A stretch of 64,000 bases of DNA from Hyperoplus lanceolatus (lineage: Eukaryota > Chordata > Actinopteri > Uranoscopiformes > Ammodytidae). The position numbers were made by a program, and so were the translations under genes. How positions within the stretch are numbered: the first letter of the stretch is position 1; the number at the start of each line of letters is the position of its first letter. Below the pieces are notes generated by a model that saw only the letters and a program-made list of their open reading frames with translations, was not told the origin of the DNA and did no database searches. Shown here piece by piece: positions 38,268 to 51,689 of this stretch. Where the stretch lies: assembly GCA_026929865.2 (NCBI GenBank), contig CM049404.1:1366501-1430500 (forward strand), in the 5' to 3' direction.

Positions 38268-41200
38268 ATGTTGGTATTCCTTTGCCTGCTACTCTGTTTC
38301 CATCTGTCACGGAAATACACCTCCTCCGTCAACCCGGCCATGGCTGTACGATACACAACTTCACAACTTCTCCGGCTAAATCATCAAACGCCTCTCACTA
38401 CGGAACTCACCACTTCAATAAAAACCGCTGGACTTCTAAGACGACGACGCTACATTCACAGAGGCTCCCGTCGCATGTTTATCCTAAATTCCACAGAGGA
38501 AAACAGTCTCACTTCTCTCTGGACCGACCACAGCTACCGCACTTCCTCATTCCGTCATCACAACAACACACGTCATCAGAGCAACCTACCGGTGAATGGC
38601 TTCAACCTCCGCCCGGTACCCACTTCCTCCACATACATTTCAAAACAAAAGCCTCTGAAAATAGCCCTGTTCAACACAAGATCCCTCATCTTAAATTAAT
38701 TTATCACTGACAATAAACTGGATTTACTCTGTCTCACAGAAACCTGGCAAAAACCCCTGGATTACCTTGCATTAAATCAAACCACCCCTGCTGAATATTC
38801 ATATTTGGACAACCCACGTACTAAAGTTCGGGGGGAGGAATTGCTGCCATTTCACCACCAAAACCTCAACTCTCGGCCCCTCCCCATCCCTGCTGCACCA
38901 TCTTTTGAACACCTGGTTTTTAAACTCCCCGGCCCAAAACCTATTATCATTGCTATTATTTACCGTCCTCCAAAACCCAACCCTTCCTTTCTGTCAGATT
39001 TCACAGACTTCTTCACGCACCTGTCCCTCATCTCTCCATCCATTTTAGCGTTTTTTAATTCACATTGACTCTCCGGACTGCAAAGCTACAACCGACTTTC
39101 TGGATCTACTAAACTGCTTTAACCTGACCCAACATGTAAATTTCCCCACACACAGCCATGGACACATCCTGGACCTGGTCTGTTCCATCGGCATTCCACA
39201 TAGAACATCTCTCACACACCGACCTCACCATCTCCGACCACCTAGCAATCACTATAGAGATCAACACTCCCACCCCACAACCCAAACAACAACGCTCTAT
39301 TACTTTACGTAATCTCAAATCCATCTGTCCAATCTCCCTCTCTACATGTATATCATACACTCTAGCTGACTCCAACCTCCCTGAAAACCCAACTCAAACG
39401 GACCTCATCAACCTTTACAACCACACTCTGTCCACCAGCCTCAACCAGATGTCACCCATAAAAACAAAAATGGTCAAATTCACTCACTCTGCCCCCTGGT
39501 ACACTCCTGAACTGTACAAACTCAAAAAACAACGCAGACAACTGGAACGCCTTCACAATAAAACTGTACTCACTGTACCCAACCAAGCCTACGAGCACAC
39601 CCACCTGTACCAGACTGCACTCCATAAAGCCCGTTCCACCTTCTACTCCAAGATCATCCCTCCTCAAACCCCCGCACTCTGTTTTCCACCAATGGACAAC
39701 ATCCCACACTCCTTCACCCCTGACAAATGCAATATTTTTTTTATAATTTTTTCAATAAAAAATTTAAATAATACACAGCCAGCTAACCACCTCATCTCCC
39801 ACCTCCCCTGACCCGGAACTCCCAGACCCCCTATGTGCAGACCAAAGTTTTTCCTCATTTTCACCCATAACGACATCTGACCCCACCAAAATGCTATCTG
39901 GCATCAAACTCTCCTCCTGCCCCTTGGATCCCATCCTCTACCCTTGTCAAAGCCTGTCTCCCCAACCTTACCCCACTCATCACTGCCATTTTAAACTCCT
40001 CCCTCACCTCTGGTACGGTACCCCATTCTTTTAAACTTGCTGCCATCACAACAATCCTCAAAAAACCCGGCCTGGTCCCTGAAAACCCTGACAACTTCCG
40101 ACCCATTTCAAACCTCCCATTTCTCTCCAAACTGCTTGAACGTTCTGTCACCATCCAGCTCAAACAACATCTCCACTCAACCCAACTGTATGAAACATTT
40201 CAATCCGGCTTCAGAACTCACCACAGCACAGAAACAGCTCTACGCAAAGTCACCAATGACCTCCTGCTTGCATCTGACTCTGGCTCACTCAACATTCTCC
40301 TCCTCCTCGACCTCAGCGCCGCCTTTGACACCATCAACCACACCATACTCCTCAGTCGCCTGCAATCATGCATTGGCATCACCGGCTCCGCACTTTCCTG
40401 GTTCAGTTCATACCTTTCAGACAGATTCCACTTCATTTCCATCAACAACTGCAAATCCATAACCACCCCAGCCACACATGGTGTCCCCCAAGGTTCCGTA
40501 CTCGGTCCCCTTCTGTTCATCCTATACATTCTTCCCCTTTGTCACATCATACGCCACCACAGACTACAATTTCACTGCTACGCCGACGATACCCAGCTTT
40601 ACATCTCCACAGCAACCATCACTCCTGCCATTCTTTCCACCCTCACAACCTGCCTTACTGCAATAAAAACCTGGACGAACAACAATTTTCTCAAACTCAA
40701 CTGCAATAAATCGGAAATCATCATCATTGGCCCCAAATCCCGCCTCCCCTCCACCCAAGACACCTCACTTTGCATTGATGGACATACAGTCACTCCCTAC
40801 AGTCATCCTAGATCCTACTCTCTCCTTCAAATCCCACATCAAGAACATCACTAAAATATCTTTCTTCCACCTTCGTAACATTGCACGCCTTCGACCCACT
40901 CTCTCCCCCTCCACTGCAGAAACACTCATTCATGCCTTTATCACCTCTAGACTGGACTATTGCAATAGCATCCTCTACGGCCTCCCCTCCACAAACTCCA
41001 ATATGTCCAGAACTTTGCTGACAGATTACTCACCCACACCCGCTCTAGAGAACACATCACTCCCATCCTCAAACAACTTCACTGGCTCCCAATACAGCAA
41101 CGAATTAATTTCAAAATCCTGCTCATCACCTACAAAGCCCTCCATAACCCCCGCCTACCTTACCGACCTCCTCAAACAACACTCCCCCACTCGCCAACTC

Positions 41201-41335
41201 AGATCATCCAACACAAACCTTCTGACCCCCATCACAAGATCAAAACATCGCACCCTGGAGACAGAGCTTTTGCCATTTCTGCCCCAACCCTCTGGAACTC
41301 CCTCCCCCCTAACATCCGAAACTCAGACTCTATAA
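38268..41335 (+). pseudogene. L2 LINE ORF remnants: endonuclease and reverse transcriptase
   Basis: The endonuclease is seen as PIIIAIIYRPPKPNPSFLSD (38938-) and, in other frames, ATTDFLDLLNCFNLTQ and DHLAITIEINT (39239-). The reverse transcriptase is seen as [36 protein letters not shown] (about 40299-), [18 protein letters not shown] (about 40480-) and [14 protein letters not shown] (about 40570-). The C-terminal SSRLDYCN-type block is at 40926-. The catalytic YADD is intact, but many frameshifts and stops break the frame. The codon use is C-rich, unlike the other L2 copy at 973-3585, so it is a separate family. Confidence 0.85.
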
Positions 41336-41532
41336 ACTCATTCAAAACCCAACTCAAAACTCACCTCTTCAAGAAAGCATATGACACCTGACTCCACCCA
41401 TACCACACCTGACTCTATTTTGAATTAGTTTTTGTAACTTGTTTTTGTGTTTTTTCTTTTCTTTAAGTATATTCTATGCGATGTAAAGCGTCTTTGAGTG
41501 ACCTCCAAAAAAGCGCTATATAAAACCTATCA

Positions 41533-41579
<47 letters not shown>
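41533..41579 (+). repeat. (ATT)n LINE tail
   Basis: ATT trinucleotide run ending the L2 LINE. Confidence 0.95.
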
Positions 41580-42496
41580 CACATCATAGTGACACCGACT
41601 TCAAAGCTTTCTTTTTCCTAAGGAAGGGAAAGCACCTTATTGGCTGGTTTGAATGCAAACACTGCTTGCTGATAAGACAACAAACGCATCTGATTGGATG
41701 AGAATGCATTTGGACCATTTTAAAGGTGAAGTAAGCGATTTATTTATGTTAATATAAGTGTTAAATCGCTCTTTATTCATACAGTGATCACTTACAAAGT
41801 GTGCACGTTTCATAAAGCATAAAATCTCTCAGTCACCTGCTCTGCATGTAATGGGCAAATAAACTTTTCGGGGATCCCAAAACTGATATCCAATCACAAG
41901 AGAGAACGCTACACACCGGCACCCGTCTCACTGCCGGTGCACGCGCAGAGCAACAGATGGGTGAATGTGTATGCGCCTACAATGGCGGAGCAGGTAAAGA
42001 TCCTTCCCAATGTCTGTTTTGATGGTTATTATCACACTTACTTATCTGAGATGATGCTAGATAACTCGCTGCTTGAAGACCACAGTGCATTAATGTGGTG
42101 ACGGGGATGAGGGAGAGGACTGCTAACTTCAGGAAGTTAGCTAAACTGACCATTCTGCTTACTGAACCTTTAATAAGGAACACAATGCTCTCATCTTTGC
42201 CATTCCATCTCGGCGTTTGCCGGACAGGAAGTACCAAAATGCTTAAAACTGAGGCCTCGGGAAAAGTAACCCCAACCTTCAGTCTTTATGCTCGCTGGAC
42301 GAGTTCAGGGTCAGGGGTCAGGCATTTAGTAGTCTGATTGCCCAGGGGTAGAAGGCACAGCCGGCCCGAGGCATAAGCGAACTAAGCGGTTACTCGGGGC
42401 CCCCGACCGCAAGGGGGGCCCCCTCCAAAAAAATAAATATATATATATATATTTTTTTTAGTTTGTGTGTTTGATATTGATCATATTATGCAAATG
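41580..42496. other. intergenic sequence, weak repeat traces
   Basis: It contains aaaggtgaagtaagcgat near 41725, a type of sequence common in fish repeats. At 42362-42450 is a GC-rich stretch with ggggcccccgaccgcaag followed by a short TA run. An ATG followed by gtaaag lies at 41981-41998. None of these supports a gene. Confidence 0.4.
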
Positions 42497-42499
42497 TAA

Positions 42500-45108
42500 A
42501 GGTGTGAACACACCAAACGCGTTTGGTGCGGTGGCGGCGTTGAAAAATCCTATTTTTGCATAGGGAACCGTTGGTTTAGGCGCGATGATGCGTTAGCGGC
42601 GCTTTGGGCGCGGTAGCCGCGTTGCCAAAGCGTCACCGCACGAGTTCAAAAAATTTAACTTTTAACGCTCCAACGCGTGATGTTTAGCCGCGTTGGCCAA
42701 TCAGCGGTGAGCTTGACCTGACGTCACGGACATCGGCACAGTGGGAGCATGGGTGGGAGGACAACACAGAGGCTGAGAAACACAGAGTAGGAAATGCGGC
42801 TGGCTGGTGATATGAAGCCGCTCAGGGTTGGGTTAGAAGACGTGGGGAAAGTGAGCCAGGAGAATGGGCTTCCTGGTTAATTCAGTGAATATAGCGGCTG
42901 TGCTTTAGCCGATAAACCAAGTTAGCACCGGTCGGATAGCGTTAGTTAACTCACCCGGTTGTGTGCGGCCACCACCTCCATAATGAACCCAAACATAACA
43001 GCTAAGTCCGGGGAACTTTCACGAGCACAGCGAAGCACCATTATGCCTATATCTACGCCAGCCACGGTCCCGTCACAGCCAGGTAGGGTAATGTAGGCTA
43101 CTTGCCTTTATTTTCTACTGCCCTGTGCACAATGCTGCTGTAAATGTGTTTGGTATGGTGCTGCCTTGATGTTTGTGTTCATTTCCGAGTGGCGTGAATA
43201 TGCAATGCTGTTTTAAGGCTATTTGTTCCGTTCAGTTGCTGTTTATTTGTCTTTTGGCACAATTGCTGGCCGTGTTGTTGTTGTTTTTGTGTGGACATCA
43301 GGGCCGGCCCTGACCAATTTGGCGCCCTAGGCAAGATTTTGGCTGGCGCCCCCAGTGCATTGCAGTCAGGTCCACCACTGGTCATACACTCACACAGAAC
43401 TGGATAGCTTTGTCTTTGACATTTCATTTTATTTTAGATAGAAAATAACCCACAACATAAAAAAACATATTACAAAACAAGTGACATAACATTAAAAAAT
43501 GAATACAATATTACGATTTGCACAAAAAAATGCAGACGTTAACATTTAAAATTATAATCTATTACAAGTATAGTTTCAATAAATCATAACTTTGCATTGA
43601 ATATAATTCCACACAAAAGCTATATTACAAAATTAAATGACAGAGACCTCTGATTTGTACTGCTATTTAACTTGATTCCAACAGAGAGCTGTGTACATTT
43701 AGATGTTAAGACCTCATCTTCATATCTCAACAAGCTCACCTCACCTTGCTACAGCCTGACTACTCTTGCCTTTGGGTCTATTGGTGAAGCCTTTATTCCT
43801 CATGCTGCATCACTGGGCTGTGCTGAGGTGGAGAAGATGTCTGCAGGACAGGTGGCTCAAAGTATTTCAAATGAAAACCTGAAGAGAAAAGAGAAGTATA
43901 CATGTTGTTATATTATTTATATTAATACATGGTGAAAAGCTTTCAAATGGAAATTAGATAAGATTAAACTCTTGTCATTAAAATGAAATGCAGTTTAGCA
44001 TCCAACAAGAGTGAAGAGAAGCAGTAACTAATTGAAAGCTATAGGCCTAGGTAAGGTACAATCAAACGGAAAAGTTTGCTCCTGCTTTTTATTAAATCAG
44101 AATCAAGCCTTCTGATGATATCTCATGGCTTTATGTATAGCACTTTGATTTACCTTGTGTTGAAAAGTGCCTCACAAATAAACTTGACTTGCCTCAAGTA
44201 TGCAATATTAACAGTTATTATACTGTGCACTTTTAACACTGATGCAAACTAACACAATAAACCCAAGGTTGACAACCATTAATTATAGTGGAAAAGGAAT
44301 AGCTTTCTAATAACCATTACAAGCAGTGCAAACTTTGGCAAATTATGACAGGGGACAGTAGGCTACATGAAAAATATTTCTAAATGCCTCTGATGAATTT
44401 AAGCTGGGAGTAACGTTACCCATCTTTCAAAAGTAAGCTAGCAAGTTAACACACTGCTCCTACAACGGCTAAAACAATGCAGCACACTATTCATTCATCA
44501 CATTAACGTCACTGTTGGCCTACCTCTGTCTTTGTCACGTTTTTCCTCCTCTACTTTTCCTTTTCAGTCTTCCCTCGGCACGAGAGAGCTTTTGTCATTT
44601 TGACATGGCGTGCGCTCTTTTTTTCCGGTTCCGACCGGTGAAGTTACCGTTCAGATACCTGGCTGATCGCCAGAAATCTGGAAGAGTCTATCGGAGGAGA
44701 GGGGGGCGCTTCAATGTTTTGTATAGTTTGTCTATCCTCAGTAGTTGTCATATTTTAAGCTTAACTCATATTTTGAAATTATAGTATTAACAGTATTAGT
44801 AAAAAAAAAAAAAAAAAAGTTTTGGTAGCCCATTTCTTTTTTTTTTTCGTAGCGGCGCCCCCTGCGGATGGATGCGCCCCTAGCATTTGCCTATACTGCC
44901 TATGCCCAGGGCCGGGCCTGGTGGACATGAACGCTGTTGTGTCGGGTCAGGTCTGATCGCAGCCATGGTTGATTAGGCGAATAAATATATCGGGGGAGAC
45001 TAGCTGCGTAGCGTTGGACCATTTTTTGACACAAAATGACCAAGCGCCAGATCAGGTGAGTTGGGCGCTTTGGCCACTGCACCCAACGCGTTTGGTGTGT
45101 TTGCACCT
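42500..45108. mobile_element. Harbinger-like element with TAA duplication, invaded by a hAT
   Basis: AGGTGTGAACACACCAAACG at the left is matched, with two changes, by cgtttggtgtgtttgcacct at the right. TAA flanks both sides (42497-42499, 45109-45111), the PIF/Harbinger target type. It has no transposase. A hAT element occupies 43,299-44,920. Confidence 0.8.
43299..44920. mobile_element. non-autonomous hAT element nested in the Harbinger-like element
   Basis: CAGGGCCGGCCCTG at the left and cagggccgggcctg at the right bound 1.6 kb of sequence that starts with a ggcgccctaggcaag block and ends with a similar inverted block. The 8-bp duplication GTGGACAT is perfect (43291-43298, 44921-44928). Near 44130-44190 lies a SINE/LINE-type tail (aaaagtgcctcacaaataaa). 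No transposase is visible. Confidence 0.9.
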
Positions 45109-45149
45109 TAAGTGATCGTACAAAAAAGCAATACAATGTTTTGGTCCAC

Positions 45150-45345
45150 TCTAGATAATTAACAGCCTAATAATTGAATCAGTTTATCTGGGAGGTAATC
45201 CGAAATTAACTGATCATGTCACGTTCACGCCAGTGTGTATTGAGTTCATTTAAAAACAATTGGAGATGGGGCTGTCCTCAGTTGCCCATGCACTGTGTAT
45301 AGCCTATAGCCTATTTCAGCCTCGTCTATAAAAAAAAAAGAAAGC
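45150..45345. repeat. inverted partner of 45,640-45,845
   Basis: The sequence aattgaatcagtttatctgg to agcctatttcagcctcgtct recurs inverted in the MITE that follows, forming a large imperfect palindrome. Confidence 0.7.
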
Positions 45346-45500
45346 TGGACAACATAGTTCTTCTGCTTCGTTCCTATCACTGCAATTAAATCCATTCATT
45401 ATATTACAGAGAAATATGTAATATATATATGTAAAAGATAAAGAGCTCCAAGCCCATCCCAGAGGACCCTCCATAATATTGTATTTTAAATTAATATTTT

Positions 45501-45965
45501 GGTAACACTTTATAATAACTATCCGTTGTAACTCGTTAATAGATCATTAGTAAACTCTTAATTAATGAGTATTAATGATTTGTTAAGTGTTTGTTAGCAG
45601 TTTGTTAAGGATTTATAACAATGGTAGATAGTTAATAGCTTCATAATTGAATCAGTTCATCTGGGACGAGGCTGAAATAGGCTATAGACTATACACAGTG
45701 CATGGGCAACTGAGGGCAGCCCCATTTTCAAATATTTTTAAATAAACTCAATACACACTGTGCATGCCATGGACTTGAACGTGACGTGATCAGTTAATCT
45801 CGGATTACCTCCCAGATGAACTGATTCAATTATTAAGCTATTAACTATCTACCATTGTTATAAATCCTTAACAAACTGCTAACAAACACTTAACAAATCA
45901 TTAATTAAGAGTTTACTAATGATCTATTAACGAGTTACAACGGATAGTTATTATAAAGTGTTACC
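45501..45965. mobile_element. MITE with about 175-bp inverted terminal repeats
   Basis: It starts GGTAACACTTTATAATAACT and ends with the exact reverse complement. The arms match for about 175 bp (for example gttgtaactcgttaatagat and taacaatggtagatagttaa). The centre contains the segment shared with 45,150-45,345. Non-coding. Confidence 0.85.
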
Positions 45966-46019
45966 AATATTTTTATGGAAAATCCATGTGTCCTTCTTCA
46001 ATAGCTTCAATAGGGCCGG

Positions 46020-46352
46020 CTCTGGTAAAAGGTACTGCTCTGCCTGTTTGTCCGACCCCCCCCCCCCTCCCTCCCTCCCCCCCATTATTTTATCTTGTTC
46101 TTTTATTATTTATTTGTCTTGTGTTGATTTAACTTTTTACTAATTTCCTTGTTTTTTTATTTTATTTTATGGTTGCTTCAATGACTTGCATGTCCCTGTT
46201 TATATCCTAAGCATGGGTACACACTTAATGTACTGTTGGGATATTGTGGTCTTAATGTGTGTTTTATTTACTGTAATCTCGGCTACATTGAAAATGAGGG
46301 CTTGCCCTCAATTGTACCCCCGAGAACTAAATAAAGGTTGATTGATTGATTA
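46020..46352 (+). mobile_element. LINE 3' end with TTGA tail
   Basis: The tail reads aatgagggcttgccctcaat, then gagaactaaataaaggttga and tgattgatt. It shares its 3' pattern with the minus-strand LINE at 51,690-53,002, so both belong to one LINE family. The 5' border is uncertain. Confidence 0.6.
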
Positions 46353-47205
46353 TCCACATACATTTGGCAATATAGTGTATATTCAACCACTGTTACTCAA
46401 CACTACTGAGTAAGTCAGCAAAAAGTTGACTTATTCATTGCTATCGCCTGACACATTTAATTTAACAACCTATTTAACAACCATTGAAATAGCAAAGGAG
46501 CGTTTCCATGCCACATGCTCAACCCTAGGTCAGCCAATTTGTTAAGTGTTGTGAGACCGGGATTTGAGTTGAAAGGGTGATACCAATAGGAATTGATTGG
46601 CTCATTAATAAAAGTCAGATGGTGTGGCGACACAGCACCGAGCCTATTTACTCTCTATAAGCACCTGGAGAAATGCAGAAATCTTGACCATCCAAAGGGC
46701 AGACCAGAGGACAAACAACCAGCACACATCCTTTTGAAATGTAATCTATACGACCATGAATACATGCATATTAACATTACACCGCCATAATTGGAAAGTG
46801 CAGGACAACAGTGTACAGAGGACAGACAGAGTTTACACCAAAATGAATAGCAGAGTTGCCACTTTTCGATGTGAGCATCTGTTTTTTTGGAGCCCTTCTG
46901 CACCAGACCTTTATTCAAAGATGAGAGCTTTCTGTTTAAACAGTGCCATTAGATAAAGGTGGGTCTTGACCCTTTGGTGATGAATGATAGGACCTACCAA
47001 TCAATGGAAGCCATTAGCGATCCCACTCTTATGAGAGACAGGTCCAAAACAGATGGACTGGTTGCATTTTAGTAAAGGCACGTGTGTTGACATCTTTCTC
47101 CATTTGGACAGGAATGCAATGAAATGTAGTTCATCCAGTAGTACACATTGTACACATTTAAAGGTTAGTATAGTTTATTTGTCAGGGAACATGTACAAAA
47201 TAACA
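46353..47205. other. intergenic sequence, nothing recognised
   Basis: I see no coding motif, terminal repeat or LINE motif here. Confidence 0.5.
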
Positions 47206-47676
47206 TTAATTGTCATGACTCACGGCTCGGCAGTCTCTCTTTCTCCTATGTGTGTTTTCCCTCGTCTGTCTTTCCTTTGTTTTTCCATGTGTCGGCTTCC
47301 CTGTTGGCATGTGGGCGTGGTGGCACTCCAGGGCTGGCTGTTCCAGGTGTGGATCGTTGGGCTAATCAGGGCTCCCTATTTAAACCTGTGGACTCCAGTC
47401 ATTCAGCGCCAGTCTACTACGTACCAGAGCGGTAACTAACCCGAGATCAGGAATATCGTTTGTTATTGTTTTCTTCATGTCTCCAGTTGGAGTGAGTTCT
47501 AACTCTGCTCCTTGTTGTCCTTCCGTGCCAGTTGCCTCCGCTGTTCACTTTTCCTGCTCGCCTGCCTGCGGGTTTCCGGATATCCACTTGCCTCTGATCG
47601 CCACGTCATTCAGCCGTCCAGTGTCCTGCCTGCCTGTCTGCCTGCCTAATAAACATTGTTCTAAACTGACTACCTG

Positions 47677-49410
47677 GGGCCTGTTTCAGGTAGCTGGTTT
47701 TACATACTCTGTGTCAGGTTTCCAGGGAAAGACAGACAAGAACCCAATAGCAAGACACAACACAGTTTGGGTGCAGCAACAAAGTTTTAATAAATAATTC
47801 AAACCAGGTAGTCGCGTGGCAAACACGTTCAATAGGGGCAGGCAAAAAGGGGGAATCCAAAGGGTGGGTAGAAAACACGAACAGGCAGGCAGGAATACAG
47901 ACAGGTTTGCAGGAACGTAACGGACGCTGGAGAACTATGTGAACACCCAAGGACATCTAACAATCTGGCAGAGAACTGAGGGAATGAACCGGTAATATAC
48001 TGTGGGGCTGATTAGCTGATGGGGAGCAGGTGAGTATGGGTAGACCGGGTGAATGTAATTAACAGGGAGTGCAGAGCAGGAGGGAGTGGCCGGGTCTGAA
48101 ATGACAAGAGAGTTAGAATGGGAACAGACAAGTGAAAAAACTAAATAGTGGCTGAAGTGTGACACTCTGGGTTTAACCCTGCGCTCTGAGTTGGTAAACT
48201 CAGAGCGCAGGGTTGATAAGCAACTCTGGGTTTTCGGTTTCAGAACAGTGGATCAGCGTTGGGTTTATCAACTCTGAGCGCGTTCACTCTGGGTGGAGCG
48301 TGTGCATAAAAGCCATCGTCAATGGATCGCTGATAACATGATTCACCATGGAAACAGAAGAAACAAATGATTGATCCTCCCACTTCTCCACTTCTCAAAA
48401 AAGAAAAAAAGAAATCTCCGCTCCTCCCACTAGAGTTAGAAATATTAACGAATGAGTTTATGGTAGCCTATGGAGAAGAATTAACGGGATATTGTCTCAT
48501 AACTCTGATTTAATCTCCTCGGCAATTCAGAAAAAAACAGAGCAAACATTTTTTGTCAAGATAATCATTTCCCTTCCGTATGAGAAGCCATAGTCTATTT
48601 TAAAAAGTTACGCATATCAGCTGTAAAGTAATAAAGCTGGCGCGGCACAGCATTGCTGACAGTGCCTAAAGCCTACTGTGCAGTAAACAGAACAGACTGT
48701 CGCTTCTTTTAAATGGGGAGTGAAATACATTAACGTCAAGACACATTAGGTGACAGTTTCCATTGAAGAGCCTGATTGATTTATTACCAGATCCATTTTC
48801 CTCAAGTGATCACAGTTTAAATTATTATATAATTTTTATATTCATATTAGGCTATTTAACGAGGCTTGTCTGTGACTTTAGGATCGCACAAGTGAACTAC
48901 AACGATCGCGTGCAGCCGCAGCGTTACATGAATCCACCTGACATAAATCTGTTCAGTGGCACAGACGTTAAAAAACATACAATACAAATAGGTTTATTAA
49001 TCTGAATGTAGAGCATGTCACGATGTGTAAGGTGGCCGCCTATATGAACGGACCGAGGGCTGAGAACAAGGCTACTGATCAGATAAATGATCGGTCAAAC
49101 GTAAAATCATCAGGAAATGATAAAAACATACCGATGGAGATTTCTATAGAGTGATTTTGCTTCAAACTGTACAGGGACGCGTGTGACAGTGACACTCTTT
49201 CTTCAGTCGGAGCTGCAGCGTAAAGTGAAAACAAACTCAGGGTAGGTCTAACCACCTCCCGAGCAGGTTAGACCCACGGCGTATGTTGCCGCAGTAACTG
49301 ACTCTTGGTTGCGCTGAACCTGCTACCTGAAACGGAAAACCCAGAGTTTCCACCAACTCAGAGCGAACAAACTCTGGGTTGCCTCAAAACCAGCTACCTG
49401 AAACAGGCCC
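47677..49410 (-). mobile_element. PIF/Harbinger-like element, copy 2 (inverted), carrying solo LTR 2
   Basis: Same terminal repeats as copy 1, with CTG on both sides (47674-47676, 49411-49413). Its orientation is opposite to copies 1 and 3. It is the most complete copy: about 1.28 kb once the inserted LTR is removed. It carries no recognisable transposase. Confidence 0.9.
47712..48164 (-). mobile_element. solo LTR 2 inside Harbinger copy 2
   Basis: It begins TGTCAGG and ends GTGTGACA, flanked by the 5-bp duplication CTCTG (47707-47711, 48165-48169). The uninterrupted Harbinger sequence is rebuilt exactly when it and one duplication are removed. A TTTATT near 47788 suggests minus-strand orientation. 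Confidence 0.9.
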
Positions 49411-49469
49411 CTGGTATCTGTTCTGCTTTTGGGTCCAACCTCAAGCTATCACAACATTAATGTTTAGAT

Positions 49470-49720
49470 AGATTTAGATTGTTTTATTCGTCACATACAC
49501 AATTGCACAGGGCAATGCGTAGTGAAATTCTTCTTGTAAACCGGTCCGGCTGTCATTCAACTATAAAGTGCAAAATTAAAAAAAGAAAAATGTCACAGAG
49601 AAAAGACGTGTTGTACCATATTATAGCAGTTTGCTCATTTCCATCTACAGTCCCTGTGCAGGTCAACACAGAATATAATGACACACAAGACAATATACAG
49701 TATATATATCACATCACTAT
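49470..49720 (-). mobile_element. LINE 3' tail, minus strand
   Basis: The minus strand ends gtgacgaataaaacaatcta followed by a repeated TCTA tail, typical of fish LINE 3' ends. No coding part is present. Confidence 0.5.
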
Positions 49721-50069
49721 ATGCCACACATGAAATAACCATTTCAGAGTTGCACTCATTGAGATAAAACTATCATTAAACGAGGACTTTCAAGACTTCA
49801 TTATAGAAACAATGGCACTGATACCGTTTAAAGGACTTTACTACATGTAAGCATGTAAACTAATTTAAAAGCTGGATCTTCCAATGAGTTTAGGTAAACT
49901 GTAAAACCTTAATTTGCCATAGAAGACCAGCTGACAGAAAGAAATGCCTGTCAGCTGTAGGCTGGTTGTCTCCATGTAAACATTGTATTTATGTCCAGTG
50001 TTACATCAGCAAAAGGCCATCAATGTCCACCAAGGGCCTACACAGCTGACCTTCCTTTGTCTCTCTCCC

Positions 50070-51689
<1,620 letters not shown>

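Larger units (their letters stand above)
38160..41580 (+). mobile_element. L2-clade LINE, nearly full length, broken frames, ATT tail
   Basis: A 3.4-kb LINE begins next to the hAT target duplication and ends in gtaaagcgtctttgagtgac, aaagcgctatataaaac and an (ATT)n tail (41533-41579). Its 3' end resembles the tail of the SINE at 57,472-57,777. It encodes ORF1-like, endonuclease and reverse transcriptase remnants. Confidence 0.85.
47211..49456. mobile_element. solo LTR 1, interrupted by Harbinger copy 2
   Basis: It begins TGTCATGACTC and ends CTATCACAACA, with the 5-bp duplication TTAAT on both sides (47206-47210, 49457-49461). Inside it a ctatttaaac promoter-like motif (about 47378) and an AATAAA (about 47648) suit a plus-strand LTR. 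Without the Harbinger insertion its length is about 510 bp. No internal retroelement genes are present. Confidence 0.8.

Noticed and set aside
41981..41998. ATGGCGGAGCAG followed by a gtaaag donor, like a first coding exon.
   Set aside because: No second exon in frame was found downstream, and the surroundings contain repeat sequence.
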